DNA of 64,000 nt from Pseudomonas tritici (GCF_014268275.3 NZ_CP077084.1:4154001-4218000), one strand, 5' to 3'. Counted from the stretch's first letter, positions 37,058 to 46,803 are shown. A program made the numbers and translations. Notes: generated by a model from the sequence alone, not told the origin.

Positions 37058-37831
37058 ATGCACAACGTTTTAGACCACTTTCGCCTGGATGGCCGGCTTG
37101 CGCTGGTCACTGGCTCCAGCGCCGGTATCGGCCTGGCGATCGCCCGCGGCCTGGCCCAGGCCGGTGCGCGGGTGGTGCTCAACGGGCGCAACCGCAGTAC
37201 CTTGCGCGACACCGCCGCACTGTTGACGCTGGAAGGCCTCGACGTGCACACACAGGCGTTTGATGTGACCGACAGCGCGGCCATCCAGGCCGCCGTAGCG
37301 AACATCGAAGAACGCCTCGGCCCGCTGGATATCCTGGTGAACAACGCCGGCATGCAACGCCGTGGGCCGTTGGAAGACTACAGCGAGCAGCACTGGCGCG
37401 AACTGATCAGCACCAACCTCGACAGCGCCTTTTTGGTCGGCCAGGCCGTGGCGCGGGCGATGATCCCGCGCAAGCGTGGGCGCATCATTAATATCTGCTC
37501 GGTGCAAAGTGAGTTGGGCCGCCCGGGTATTGCGCCGTACGCGGCGAGCAAGGGCGCGCTGAAAATGCTTACCAAGGGCATGGCCATCGATTGGGGCCCC
37601 CATGGGCTGACGGTCAACGGGATCGGGCCTGGGTATTTCAAGACCGATCTGAACGCCAATCTGGTCGCCAATCCGGAATTCAGCGACTGGCTGGTGCAAC
37701 GCACACCCAGCCGCCGCTGGGGTGAGGTGGACGAGCTGGCCGGCGCCGCCGTATTCCTCGCCAGTGACGCCGCCAGCTTCGTCAACGGTCATATTCTTTA
37801 CGTCGACGGTGGCATCACCGCGTCGCTGTAA
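37058..37831 (+). CDS. Gluconate 5-dehydrogenase-like SDR (IdnO type)
   Basis: 257 residues from MHNVLDHFRLDGRLALVTG; AGGAG is upstream at 12-16 nt. SDR motifs TGSSAGIG, NNAG, SVQSE and YAASK are complete, and the FRLDGRLALVTGSSAGIGLA start with IDWGPHGLTVNGIGPGYF is typical of 5-keto-D-gluconate reductases. It pairs with the L-idonate dehydrogenase gene 14 bp downstream, giving L-idonate to 5-ketogluconate to gluconate. A related sugar acid could also be the substrate. Confidence 0.8.
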   Translation: MHNVLDHFRLDGRLALVTGSSAGIGLAIARGLAQAGARVVLNGRNRSTLRDTAALLTLEGLDVHTQAFDVTDSAAIQAAVANIEERLGPLDILVNNAGMQRRGPLEDYSEQHWRELISTNLDSAFLVGQAVARAMIPRKRGRIINICSVQSELGRPGIAPYAASKGALKMLTKGMAIDWGPHGLTVNGIGPGYFKTDLNANLVANPEFSDWLVQRTPSRRWGEVDELAGAAVFLASDAASFVNGHILYVDGGITASL

Positions 37832-37845
37832 CCCTGGAGAATTGT

Positions 37846-38919
37846 ATGCACGCCATTGTCTGCCATGCCTCGAAAGACTTGCGAGTCGACCGCCTGGACG
37901 AACCACAGACCCTCGCCCCCGCCCAACTGCGGGTACGCATCGCACGGGGCGGTATCTGCGGCTCCGATTTGCACTACTACCAGCACGGCGGCTTCGGCAC
38001 CGTGCGTCTGCGCGAGCCGATGGTGCTCGGCCATGAAGTGTCGGCGGTGATCGACGCGGTGGGCAGCGATGCCGGGTTGTTCAAGGTAGGGCAACGCGTG
38101 GCGGTGTCCCCGTCGCGACCCTGCGGCGGTTGCCGTTACTGTCATCAGGGTTTGCCCAACCATTGCCTGAACATGCGCTTCTACGGCAGCGCCATGCCTT
38201 TCCCGCATATCCAGGGCGCGTTTCGCCAAAGCCTGGTGATCGAGACCCACCAAGCCCATCTGCTGGCCGATGATGTCAGCCTGGCCGAAGGTGCGTTGGC
38301 CGAACCCTTGTCGGTGGGTTTGCACGCGATCCAACGGGCCGGCGCGGTGTTCGGCAAGCGCGTGCTGGTGACCGGCTGCGGTCCCATCGGCAACCTGTTG
38401 ATCGGTAGCCTGCGCGCTGCTGGAGCCGCTGAAATTGTCGCCGTAGACCTGTCCACCAGCGCCCTCGCCTGCGCTGAAAAAATGGGTGCCACGCGCACCC
38501 ACAACCTCGCCAGCGGTGCTGATGCGCTCAAACGCTACACCACTGAAAAAGGCTATTTCGACGTCATGTTCGAAGTCTCCGGCAGCGCCCAGGCCCTGCG
38601 CAACGGCCTGGAATGCATCGCGCCGCGAGGCGTGCTGGTCACCGTGGGCTTGGGCGGCGACGTGTCGCTGCCGCTCAATCTGCTGGTGAGCCGCGAGATC
38701 GACCTGCGCGGCACCTTCCGCTTCCACCCGGAATTCGCCCAGGCGGTGGACTTGCTCAACCGCCGGATCATCGACGTGCGCCCCGTGATATCCCATACGG
38801 TGCCATTTGAGCAGGCGGCGCAGGCGTTTGAACTGGCAGCGGACAAGACGCAGGCGATGAAGGTGGTGTTGGATTTCGGCGTGCCTGATCCAGGAATGCA
38901 GGCCTCCCAACAACACTGA
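37846..38919 (+). CDS. idnD: L-idonate 5-dehydrogenase
   Basis: 357 residues, zinc-dependent medium-chain dehydrogenase. Catalytic zinc ligands: Cys in GGICGSDLHYY and the GHE motif (VLGHEVSAV). Structural zinc: PCGGCRYCHQGLPNHC. NAD(P) motif VTGCGPIGNLL. The GICGSDLHYYQHGGFGTVRL segment matches idonate dehydrogenases. GGAGA precedes the ATG. Its stop codon touches a REP doublet that can serve as the transcript end. Confidence 0.85.
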   Translation: MHAIVCHASKDLRVDRLDEPQTLAPAQLRVRIARGGICGSDLHYYQHGGFGTVRLREPMVLGHEVSAVIDAVGSDAGLFKVGQRVAVSPSRPCGGCRYCHQGLPNHCLNMRFYGSAMPFPHIQGAFRQSLVIETHQAHLLADDVSLAEGALAEPLSVGLHAIQRAGAVFGKRVLVTGCGPIGNLLIGSLRAAGAAEIVAVDLSTSALACAEKMGATRTHNLASGADALKRYTTEKGYFDVMFEVSGSAQALRNGLECIAPRGVLVTVGLGGDVSLPLNLLVSREIDLRGTFRFHPEFAQAVDLLNRRIIDVRPVISHTVPFEQAAQAFELAADKTQAMKVVLDFGVPDPGMQASQQH

Positions 38920-39040
38920 TCCCCTGTGGGAGCTGTCGAGCTTTAGCGAGGCTGCGAAAGCGGAGTGTCAGGCGACGAACATGCTTGCAGTACTGCCGCC
39001 TTCGCAGCCTCGCTGGGGCTCGACAGCTCCCACAGGGGAT
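38919..39040. repeat. REP doublet directly after idnD
   Basis: ATCCCCTGTGGGAGCTGTCG at the left and GCTCCCACAGGGGAT at the right, with inverted AGCGAGGCTGCGAA / TTCGCAGCCTCGCT arms. It begins at the last base of the idnD stop codon. Confidence 0.85.
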
Positions 39041-39189
39041 CTTCGTCACTGCTGAAATTGCGCCCGTAGCCAAGACCGAATTCCAGCCAACACCACAGAT
39101 GCAGACGCACGATTTTTTCATGAAAAAATTCAAACTATCGCCATCCACGTCGTTCACACCTTCACGTGCAACGTTTAGTAGGAGGCAAC

Positions 39190-40266
39190 ATGCAATACCG
39201 ACAACTGGGCCATTCCGGCCTGCTGGTGTCCGAAATCATCCTGGGCACCGTGCCTTTTGGCGGTCGCGCAGAGTTTGAAAAATGCGGATCGGTGGACGTG
39301 CCCCAGGCCAAGCGCATGTTCGATATCGCGTTCGACGCGGGTGTGAACATGGTCGACACCGCCGATCTTTACTCCCACGGGCTGGCCGAAAAAGTGGTCG
39401 GTAAAGCCCTGGGCGACAAGCGCCACGACATCCTCCTGGCCACTAAGGGCCGCAGCCCCGTGGACAAGAACCCGAACAACTCCGGTTCCTCGCGCTATCA
39501 CTTGATCCGTGCGTGCGAGGCCAGTTTAAAACGCTTGGGTACCGACCATATCGACCTTTACCAATTGCACAATTGGGACGGTATGACGCCCATCGAGGAA
39601 ACCCTCGAAGCGCTGCGGTTGCTGGTGGGCTCGGGCAAAATCCGCTACTTCGGCACCAGCAACTTCACCGCCTGGCAGATGATGAAAACCCTGGGCAAGG
39701 CCGAGCTGCACGGCATGCTCAAGCCCATCACCCAGCAGATCTACTACACCCCGGAATCCCGCGAAGCCGAGTATGAGTTGCTGCCACTGGCGCTGGATCA
39801 GTCGGTGGGCACCCTGGTATGGGGCCCGATGGGCGAGGGTTTGCTGACCGGTTCCACCCGTCGCGGGCAAAAACCGCCTGCCAACACCCGTCAGGGCAGC
39901 GATTGGCCGGAACCTTATGTGCACGACCAGGAGCGCGCCCTGGACATTATTGAAACCCTCGCGGCTGTCGGTGATGAACACGGCGTCTCGGTTGCCCGCA
40001 CGTGCCTGGCATGGCTCAAGGATCGACCGGGGATCACCTCGCTGATTGTCGGCGCGCGCACCGAAGAGCACCTGCGTGACAACCTTGCGGCGACTGAACT
40101 GAAACTCACCGAAGAGCAGTCTTTGCGCATCGAGGCGGTGACGCGTCGCCAGCCGTTGTACCCGTACTGGCATCGTTTTACCGCCGGGATCGACCGCTTT
40201 GATCCGGCGGAACAGCCGTTTCTGGCGGAGCATCAGAAGACCCTGGATGCGCGCACCGACAAGTAG
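39190..40266 (+). CDS. Aldo/keto reductase
   Basis: 358 residues from MQYRQLGHSGLLVSEIILG, with GTAGGAGG upstream. AKR barrel with the catalytic tetrad: Asp and Tyr in VDTADLYSHG, Lys in LLATKGRSP, His in LYQLHNWDG. NADPH contacts occur in the C-terminal SLIVGARTEEHLRDNL. The C-terminus has an extra segment (YPYWHRFTAGIDRFDPAEQP) seen in the larger YghZ/Tas-like enzymes. Not in an evident operon; substrate unknown. Confidence 0.85.
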   Translation: MQYRQLGHSGLLVSEIILGTVPFGGRAEFEKCGSVDVPQAKRMFDIAFDAGVNMVDTADLYSHGLAEKVVGKALGDKRHDILLATKGRSPVDKNPNNSGSSRYHLIRACEASLKRLGTDHIDLYQLHNWDGMTPIEETLEALRLLVGSGKIRYFGTSNFTAWQMMKTLGKAELHGMLKPITQQIYYTPESREAEYELLPLALDQSVGTLVWGPMGEGLLTGSTRRGQKPPANTRQGSDWPEPYVHDQERALDIIETLAAVGDEHGVSVARTCLAWLKDRPGITSLIVGARTEEHLRDNLAATELKLTEEQSLRIEAVTRRQPLYPYWHRFTAGIDRFDPAEQPFLAEHQKTLDARTDK

Positions 40267-40299
40267 CGCGGGCATGTGACACACCGCAGAGCAAAAACT

Positions 40300-40321
40300 G
40301 TGGGAGCGGGCTTGCTCCCAC
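40300..40321. terminator. Single REP-type hairpin between convergent genes
   Basis: GTGGGAGC-GGGCTT-GCTCCCAC, an 8-bp stem located between the aldo/keto reductase and the Lrp-type gene, which converge here. Confidence 0.55.
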
Positions 40322-40355
40322 ACTGTTAACCGAGTACAGCCCACGCAAACCCGAT

Positions 40356-40844
40356 TCAGTGCCGCAGCAACTTGCGCAGCGGCACACCGTCCTTGAGCAC
40401 CGGCGACTTGATCACGATGTAGCTGAAGTACTTGGAAATCCCGATATTCTTGTCCAGCAAACTCTCGACCACTTCCTGATAGTGCTGGATGCTGCGCGTC
40501 ATGAAGCGCACCAGGTAGTCGTAGCCGCCGCTGATCAGGTGGCATTCAAGCACTTCGTCAACCAGGCGGATGTTGGATTCGAACTTGGCGAAATCCTCGC
40601 GTTTGTGGTCGCTGAGGGTGATCTCGGTGAATACCGTGACCGAGTCGGTGATCTTGGCCAGGTTCAAATGCGCCTTGTAGCTGGAAATATACCCGGCCGA
40701 CTCCAACCGCTTGACCCGTTGCAGGCAGGGGCTGGCAGACAGGCCCACGGCGTCGGCAAGGCTGACATTGGTCATCCGGCCGTCCTTTTGCAGTTCAACC
40801 AGAATGCTGATGTCGATCCGGTCCAGCTTGACTTGCCCTTCCAT
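40356..40844 (-). CDS. Lrp/AsnC family transcriptional regulator
   Basis: 162 residues. N-terminal HTH (ISILVELQKDGRMTNVSLAD through SASPCLQRVKRLE) and C-terminal RAM/ASNC ligand-binding domain (CHLISGGYDYLVRFM is its hallmark). Such proteins often regulate an adjacent amino-acid gene; the downstream neighbours on this strand side are a HAD hydrolase and a GabT-like aminotransferase, both transcribed the same way and located upstream of it. Confidence 0.85.
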   Translation of the reverse strand: MEGQVKLDRIDISILVELQKDGRMTNVSLADAVGLSASPCLQRVKRLESAGYISSYKAHLNLAKITDSVTVFTEITLSDHKREDFAKFESNIRLVDEVLECHLISGGYDYLVRFMTRSIQHYQEVVESLLDKNIGISKYFSYIVIKSPVLKDGVPLRKLLRH

Positions 40845-40889
40845 TGCGTACCTCTTGACTGCCGTTTGTAAGACAATCTTCTAGCAAAA

Positions 40890-41534
40890 TCAGCGCCGTA
40901 AAGACAGCTGATGCTGCGCCACCAGATCCGCCATGCTGTTGATGCAGTACTCCGCCGCGCAAGGCGAAGGCTGTCTGGCCCGTTGGCGGCCGATCAAACA
41001 GCGGTCCAGCGCGTGCTCTGCGCCGACCGACGGACGCGTCACGTGCAGGATCGGCTGCTCATCAAAGGCTTGAGGATTGTGCCATTGCGGGTCATCGGCC
41101 AGGGAAATGAAATCTTCCGGTGCAATCCCCAGGCGCTCGCACAACATCCCGCGATCCTCGGCATCGCGGTCGCCACGCACCAGCAGGCGATAAAACTTAC
41201 GCAGGTACAGCATCGCCCCCGGCGCATCCTCGAACAGCGACCAATTGCCCGCGGAACGGGCAAAGCTCATGCCCTCCTCCCAACTGGCATGCAGGCCCCA
41301 CTTTTCAGCCAGCTGGCGATGAGCGAAACACAACACGCCACTGAAGCCTAGCTCAGCAAACCGCGGATAGAGCGCGGCAACGACCGCGTCGTATTCGGCC
41401 AGCACGGCCTCCCGGGTTGGCTGCCCACCACGGCTGTCGAGCAGCGGTTGCAACGCCGCCCACACCCCCGAATCCCGATCCACCAGCACTTCATCGCAGT
41501 CAATCAGCAACGCTCGATAATCTGTCAGCCCCAT
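40890..41534 (-). CDS. HAD superfamily hydrolase
   Basis: 214 residues. Motif I is LLIDCDEVLVDRDSG (nucleophile and second Asp in D-x-D); the cap is helical and inserted after motif I (type C1). Motif III Lys and motif IV FISLADDPQWHNP are less standard. It follows the aminotransferase gene by 48 bp on the same strand. A phosphatase or dehalogenase acting on a small metabolite is likely, without further specification. Confidence 0.75.
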   Translation of the reverse strand: MGLTDYRALLIDCDEVLVDRDSGVWAALQPLLDSRGGQPTREAVLAEYDAVVAALYPRFAELGFSGVLCFAHRQLAEKWGLHASWEEGMSFARSAGNWSLFEDAPGAMLYLRKFYRLLVRGDRDAEDRGMLCERLGIAPEDFISLADDPQWHNPQAFDEQPILHVTRPSVGAEHALDRCLIGRQRARQPSPCAAEYCINSMADLVAQHQLSLRR

Positions 41535-41582
41535 GGTGGGTCAAGCCTCCCTTGATGCATTTCGCCCCTAGCGGGCACAGCC

Positions 41583-42875
41583 TCAGTTCAAGACCCGTGC
41601 CAAGGCCGCGTCGAGAATCTGCAAGGCTTCGTCGACCTGCGCCTCGGTGGTCACCAACGGCGCGAGGAAGCGCAGTACGTTGCGGTGTACGCCGCACTTG
41701 ATCACCAGCAAACCACCGGCGCGGGCGGCGTCGATCACCCGTTGATTGAGGTCGGCATCCGGGGTGCGCTCAGGGTCATTCTTGATCAGCTCGATGGCCA
41801 GCATAAAACCGGTGCCGCGTACGTCGCCGATGTTCGCGAAGCGCGCCTGCAAACCGAGTAAACCCTGACGCAAACGCTCGCCCAGCACTTGGCTGCGCGC
41901 CAGCAACTGCTCGTGCTCAAACGCTTCGATGACCGCCAGCGCCGCCGCACAGGCCAGGGCGTTACCGCCATAGGTACCACCGAGGCCGCCGGGCAGCGGC
42001 GCATCCATGATGTGCGCCTTGCCGACCACGCCGGACAACGGCAAGCCACCGGCCAGGCTCTTGGCCACGGTGACCAGGTCGGGCCTGATGCCGGCGTGCT
42101 GGAAACCGAACCAGGTGCCGGTGCGACCGAAGCCGGTCTGGATCTCGTCGAGGATCAATACAATGCCGTGCTTGTCGGCCAACGCGCGCAGCGCCTGCAG
42201 AAACTCCGGCGGCGCCGTGAGGAAACCACCGTCGCCCTGCACGGGTTCAATGATGATCGCCGCAACGCGCTCCGGCGCGACCTGGGTTGCCAGCAACTCA
42301 TCCAGCGCCTTGAGCGCGACCTCGCTGGTCACCCCGCGATAAGCGTTCGGGTAGGGGGTGTGGAATACCTCCGGCGCGAACGGGCCGAAGTTTTGTTTGT
42401 AAGGCTGGCTCATCCCCGTGAGCGTAGTGCCCAGCAACGTACGGCCATGGAAGCCGCCACGAAAGGCGATCACCGCCGAACGATTGGTGTGGGCGCGGGC
42501 GATCTTCACCGCATTTTCTACCGCTTCGGCGCCGGAGGTGAAGAACGCGGCTTTATAGGCCTCCTCACCGCCAACCATTTCACACAAGCGCTGGGCCAGG
42601 TCGAGATAAGGCTGGTAAGCCACAACCTGGAAACACGCGTGGGACACCTTCTGCAATTGGGCCTGCACAGCCGCCACGACTTTAGGGTGGTTGTGGCCGA
42701 TATTCAGCACGCCAATGCCGCCAACGAAGTCCAGGTAACGCTTGCCATCCACGTCCCACAACTCAGCGCCTTGGGCGCGGTCGATCACCAGCGGATGCGC
42801 GGTCACCAGCCCACGGGGCACGAACTGCTCGCGCTGACGGAGCAAATGAGGGGTTTCGTCGACTTTGCTATTCAT
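41583..42875 (-). CDS. gabT: 4-aminobutyrate-2-oxoglutarate aminotransferase (GabT-like)
   Basis: 430 residues from MNSKVDETPHLLRQREQF; an ATG 12 bp upstream is also in frame. Class III PLP aminotransferase: DEIQTGFGRTG with the Asp contacting the pyridine nitrogen, and the Schiff-base Lys in TVAKSLAGGLPLSG. The N-terminal DGKRYLDFVGGIGVLNIGHNHP and TSGAEAVENAVKIAR match GabT. Produces succinate semialdehyde from GABA, which the dehydrogenase at 45226-46686 could oxidise. The HAD gene follows it. Confidence 0.85.
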   Translation of the reverse strand: MNSKVDETPHLLRQREQFVPRGLVTAHPLVIDRAQGAELWDVDGKRYLDFVGGIGVLNIGHNHPKVVAAVQAQLQKVSHACFQVVAYQPYLDLAQRLCEMVGGEEAYKAAFFTSGAEAVENAVKIARAHTNRSAVIAFRGGFHGRTLLGTTLTGMSQPYKQNFGPFAPEVFHTPYPNAYRGVTSEVALKALDELLATQVAPERVAAIIIEPVQGDGGFLTAPPEFLQALRALADKHGIVLILDEIQTGFGRTGTWFGFQHAGIRPDLVTVAKSLAGGLPLSGVVGKAHIMDAPLPGGLGGTYGGNALACAAALAVIEAFEHEQLLARSQVLGERLRQGLLGLQARFANIGDVRGTGFMLAIELIKNDPERTPDADLNQRVIDAARAGGLLVIKCGVHRNVLRFLAPLVTTEAQVDEALQILDAALARVLN

Positions 42876-43069
42876 GGCATTTCCCATCGTGAGTCCGGCA
42901 ACCTGGAGGTGGTTGCGATGCTGTTCAGATTACGGCCTGCGGGCAACGCACTCAGCCGAACTTGCCCCGTGAGAAATTCGGATCAACTGTTTTGCCCCCG
43001 CCTTTCAACAGATCCTGCGCCGGGGTATGGGCGATGATGAGGCTTCCCTTTATCCAGCAGGAAATGCCC

Positions 43070-43996
43070 ATGGCCTTGCTCTACAAAGCTGATCCGGTGC
43101 GCGGCCAACAGTGGCAGGCGCTCTTTGCCCACCATGCCCCGGATATCGAATGGCGTGCCTGGCCAGACATCGGCAACCCCGAAGAGGTCGAGTACCTCGC
43201 CGCCTGGACAGCCCCGGAGGATGTGGCGCAATTGCTGCCCAACCTCAAAGTGCTGTTTGCGCTGTCGGCCGGTGTCGATCAACTGGACCTGTCTCGCTTG
43301 CCGCCGGCGCTGCCGGTGGTGCGCCTGCTCGACCCGGGCATCACCCGTGGCATGTGCGAATACGCCAGCTGGGCCGTGCTCAGCCTGCACCGGGATATGT
43401 TGCGTTATCGCCAGCAGCAGGTTGCGCGGTGCTGGCAGGCGCACCTGTTGCAACCGGCGGTGAATCGGCGGGTTGGGGTGATGGGGCTGGGCGCCCAGGC
43501 GCGAGAGATTCTAGCGACGTTGGCGCCGCTGGGGTTTGCGTTGTCGGGATGGGCACGCAGCGCGCACCAGGTTTCAGGGGTGGAGTGTTATGCAGGAGAA
43601 GCGCAACTGCCGGCATTTCTCAGTCAGTGCGACATTCTGCTGTGTGTGCTGCCGCTGACCGAGCAGACGCAGGGCATCCTCAATCGGCGCGTGTTTGCGC
43701 AACTGCCACAGGGGGCGGCGTTGATCAATATGGGCCGTGGGGGGCATCTGGTTGAAGCGGATTTGCTGGAGGCATTGGGCAGCGGCCGGTTGAGTGGCGC
43801 TGTGTTGGATGTGTTGCAGGAGGAGCCTGCACCGGCGAGTCATCCGTTTTGGGATCATCCGCAGATTATGCTGACGCCGCATATTGCGGCGATGACCCAG
43901 CCGGCGAGTGCGTTTGGGGTGTTGTTGGAAAATATCCGCCGGTTTGAGCGCGGCGAGCGCATGGTCGGCGAAGTGGATCGTTCACTGGGCTACTGA
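43070..43996 (+). CDS. D-2-hydroxyacid dehydrogenase (GhrA-like glyoxylate/hydroxypyruvate reductase)
   Basis: 308 residues from MALLYKADPVRGQQW, with AGGA 7 nt upstream; an ATG six bases earlier is also possible. Rossmann motif GVMGLGAQAREILATLAPLG, the Arg/Gly-rich NMGRGGHLVEADLL, and the catalytic His in LTPHIAAMTQPAS, characteristic of GhrA (the His-Ile-Ala arrangement). Reduces glyoxylate or hydroxypyruvate with NADPH. Divergent from the GabT-like gene, convergent with ttuC-like gene across a REP doublet. Confidence 0.85.
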   Translation: MALLYKADPVRGQQWQALFAHHAPDIEWRAWPDIGNPEEVEYLAAWTAPEDVAQLLPNLKVLFALSAGVDQLDLSRLPPALPVVRLLDPGITRGMCEYASWAVLSLHRDMLRYRQQQVARCWQAHLLQPAVNRRVGVMGLGAQAREILATLAPLGFALSGWARSAHQVSGVECYAGEAQLPAFLSQCDILLCVLPLTEQTQGILNRRVFAQLPQGAALINMGRGGHLVEADLLEALGSGRLSGAVLDVLQEEPAPASHPFWDHPQIMLTPHIAAMTQPASAFGVLLENIRRFERGERMVGEVDRSLGY

Positions 43997-44008
43997 TGTA
44001 TGAAGATC

Positions 44009-44105
44009 AAAATGTGGGAACGGGCTTGCTCGCGAATGCGGTGATTCAGTCAGTACATCTTTGACTGATACACCGCATTCGCGAGCAAGCCCGCTCCCAC
44101 ATTTT
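44009..44105. repeat. REP doublet between convergent genes
   Basis: AAAATGTGGGAACGGGCTTG at left and CAAGCCCGCTCCCACATTTT at right, with CTCGCGAATGCGG arms: a long near-perfect inverted repeat. The T run on the right could make it a terminator for the upstream gene. Confidence 0.85.
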
Positions 44106-44119
44106 TGACCGTGCTCTGC

Positions 44120-45205
44120 TTAGAAATCGAGCCTTTCAGTGATCGCCAGCCCGACATCCTGCGTCGAGCCCTGCCCGCCCAGATCCGGCGTAATCGGCCC
44201 TTCGGCAATCACCTGTTCAATCGCCCGCAAAATCCCATCATGCGCCGCGCGATAGCGCTCATCCCCATTCCCCAGGAAATCCAGCATCAGCGCCCCCGAC
44301 CAGATCATCGCAATCGGGTTGGCAATGTTCTGCCCATAAATATCCGGCGCCGAGCCATGCACCGGCTCGAACAACGAGGGAAACCGCCGCTGCGGGTCCA
44401 GGTTCGCCGACGGCGCAATCCCGATCGTGCCCGCACACGCCGGCCCCAGGTCAGACAGGATGTCGCCAAACAGATTCGACGCCACCACCACGTCAAACCG
44501 GTCCGGCTGCAACACAAACCGCGCACACAGGATGTCGATGTGCTGCTTGTCCCACGTCACGTCGGGGTAGTTCGCCGCCATCAACGCCGTGCGCTCATCC
44601 CAGTACGGCATGCTGATGGAAATCCCGTTGGACTTGGTCGCCGCCGTCAACCGCTTGCGCGGGCGGGTCTGGGCCAGGTCGAAGGCAAATTTGAGAATGC
44701 GGTCGACCCCACGCCGGGTAAACACGGACTCCTGCAACACAAACTCATGCTCGGTGCCCTCAAACATCTTGCCGCCGACCGACGAATACTCGCCCTCGGT
44801 GTTCTCACGGATCACCACAAAATCAATATCCCCAGGCTCGCGCCCGGCCAGCGGGCACGGCACGCCGGGGAACAGCCGCACCGGGCGGATGTTCACGTAC
44901 TGGTCGAAGTCGCGGCGAAATTTGAGCAGCGAGCCCCACAGGGAAATATGGTCCGGGACTTTTTCTGGCCAACCGACCGCGCCGAAGTAGATAGCGTCAA
45001 AGCCCTTGAGTTGCTCGAACCAGTCCTCGGGCATCATCTGCCCGTGCTCCAGGTAGTAATCGCAGTGGGCCCAATCAAGCACCTCAATGCTCAGGTTCAG
45101 GTCCCAGATTTTCGCGGCCTGTTCCAGTACCCGCAGCCCTTCGGGCAACACTTCCTTGCCAATGCCATCGCCGGCAATCGCGGCGATCCTGAATGCCTTG
45201 TTCAT
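44120..45205 (-). CDS. ttuC: Tartrate dehydrogenase/decarboxylase-like (TtuC family)
   Basis: 361 residues, isocitrate/isopropylmalate dehydrogenase superfamily. IAAIAGDGIGKEVLPEGLRV at the N-terminus, substrate-binding arginines in KFRRDFDQYVNIRPVRL, and metal/NAD motif SNLFGDILSDLGPACAGTIG. The family acts on tartrate, D-malate or related 2-hydroxyacids. It is the last gene of a long leftward operon, 20 bp after the semialdehyde dehydrogenase, so the true substrate may be a hydroxydicarboxylate from that pathway. Confidence 0.85.
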   Translation of the reverse strand: MNKAFRIAAIAGDGIGKEVLPEGLRVLEQAAKIWDLNLSIEVLDWAHCDYYLEHGQMMPEDWFEQLKGFDAIYFGAVGWPEKVPDHISLWGSLLKFRRDFDQYVNIRPVRLFPGVPCPLAGREPGDIDFVVIRENTEGEYSSVGGKMFEGTEHEFVLQESVFTRRGVDRILKFAFDLAQTRPRKRLTAATKSNGISISMPYWDERTALMAANYPDVTWDKQHIDILCARFVLQPDRFDVVVASNLFGDILSDLGPACAGTIGIAPSANLDPQRRFPSLFEPVHGSAPDIYGQNIANPIAMIWSGALMLDFLGNGDERYRAAHDGILRAIEQVIAEGPITPDLGGQGSTQDVGLAITERLDF

Positions 45206-45225
45206 GCACCACTCCTCACTGACTG

Positions 45226-46686
45226 TCAGTTCAAGCCGCCGATGTGGAAGGCTTTGACTTCAAGGTACTCGTCCAGGCCGTACTTGCTGCCCTCACGCCC
45301 CAGCCCCGATTGCTTGATGCCGCCAAATGGCGCGACTTCCATCGAGATAATCCCGGTATTGAGCCCGACCATGCCGAACTCAAGGGCCTCGCCAAAGCGC
45401 CACGAACGCTTCAAGTCCTGGGTGAAATAGTAGGCACCCAGGCCGTACGGCGTCGCGTTGGCCAGGGCCAGCGCGTCGGCTTCATCGGTAAAGCGCATCA
45501 GCGGCGCCACCGGGCCGAAGGTTTCTTCATTGGCCAGCAACATCCCGGCATGGGCGTCCCCGAGTACCGTGGGCTGCACAAACTGGTTGTCGCCAGCAGG
45601 GATCGCACCACACAACAATCGAGCGCCCTGGCTGAGGGCATCGTCGATATGCCGCGCCACTTTGTTTACCGCAGCGGGGTTGATCAGCGGGCCGATGGTC
45701 ACGCCGTCTTCCAGGCCGTTGCCCACCTTGAGCTTGCCCACCTCTTCCACCAGGCGCGCGGCAAAACGCTCGTAGATGCCGTCTTGCACGAGGATGCGGT
45801 TGGCGCACACGCAGGTTTGCCCGGCGTTGCGGAATTTGCTGATCATCACGCCGGCCACCGCCTGTTCCAGGTCGGCGTCATCGAACACAACAAACGGCGC
45901 ATTGCCGCCCAATTCCAGGCTCAGGCGCTTGATGTGCTCGGCGCTCTGGCGCATCAACAAGCGGCCCACCGCCGTGGAGCCGGTGAAGGAAATCTTGCGC
46001 ACCGCCGGGTTGCCGGTCAGCTCTGCGCCGATGTCGGCGGGCAGCCCGGTGATCACATTGAACACCCCTGCAGGAATGCCGACGCGCTCAGCCAGCACCG
46101 CCAGGGCCAGGGCCGACAGCGGTGTAAGGTCCGACGGTTTGACGATGATCGGGCACCCGGCCGCCAGCGCGGGTGCGCATTTGCGGGTGATCATCGCGTT
46201 GGGGAAATTCCACGGGGTGATGGCGGCGCATACGCCCACCGGTTGCTTGAGGGTCAGCAGGCGGCGATCGCCACTGGGCGCCGGCATCGTTTCGCCGTAG
46301 ACCCGGCGCGCTTCCTCGGCGAACCATTTGACGAAACCGGCACCGTAGCGCACCTCGCCGCGCGCTTCGTTGAGCGGCTTGCCCTGCTCGCTGGTCATGA
46401 TCAGTGCGAGGTCGTCGAGGTTGTCGAGCATCGCCTGGTACCAGCGATCCAGCAGCGCCGCGCGCTCTGCCGCCGGGCGCGCACGCCAGGCGGGCCAGGC
46501 GCTTTCGGCAGCTTCGATGGCACGGCGGGTATCTACCGCATCCATCGCCGGGACCTGCGCGAGCAGGCCGCCAGTAGCGGGGTCGCGGACGTCCAGGGTG
46601 GCGCCGCTGTCGGCAGCAATCCATTGGCCATCCACGTAGGCGAGTTCAGCCAGCAGGCTGGGGTCTTGCAAGCGATTCTTGAGCAT
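45226..46686 (-). CDS. NAD(P)-dependent succinate-semialdehyde dehydrogenase-like (GabD family)
   Basis: 486 residues. Aldehyde dehydrogenase with ITPWNFPNAMITRKCAPALA, general-base Glu in LELGGNAPFVVFDDA, catalytic Cys in NAGQTCVCANRI and EETFGPVAPL. The CVCANR variant with two cysteines is the redox-switch arrangement known in GabD. Succinate semialdehyde is also the end product of the hpa pathway, but genomic position ties it to the ABC/opine-like operon. Confidence 0.85.
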   Translation of the reverse strand: MLKNRLQDPSLLAELAYVDGQWIAADSGATLDVRDPATGGLLAQVPAMDAVDTRRAIEAAESAWPAWRARPAAERAALLDRWYQAMLDNLDDLALIMTSEQGKPLNEARGEVRYGAGFVKWFAEEARRVYGETMPAPSGDRRLLTLKQPVGVCAAITPWNFPNAMITRKCAPALAAGCPIIVKPSDLTPLSALALAVLAERVGIPAGVFNVITGLPADIGAELTGNPAVRKISFTGSTAVGRLLMRQSAEHIKRLSLELGGNAPFVVFDDADLEQAVAGVMISKFRNAGQTCVCANRILVQDGIYERFAARLVEEVGKLKVGNGLEDGVTIGPLINPAAVNKVARHIDDALSQGARLLCGAIPAGDNQFVQPTVLGDAHAGMLLANEETFGPVAPLMRFTDEADALALANATPYGLGAYYFTQDLKRSWRFGEALEFGMVGLNTGIISMEVAPFGGIKQSGLGREGSKYGLDEYLEVKAFHIGGLN

Positions 46687-46803
46687 GGTCGAGTCCTGAT
46701 CCGAGACAGGTTCCAGTCTAGGGAGCTGCCACGGATGAGGATGCCGAAAGTGCGGTTACAGCAGCGTGCCGTGCTGAAATTCACCCCAGGACGGCAGGCT
46801 CTG

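Noticed and set aside
44105..45430. A 441-codon plus-strand frame opposite the ttuC-like gene
   Set aside because: Arg/His/Gln-rich antisense shadow without a fold; begins inside a REP doublet.
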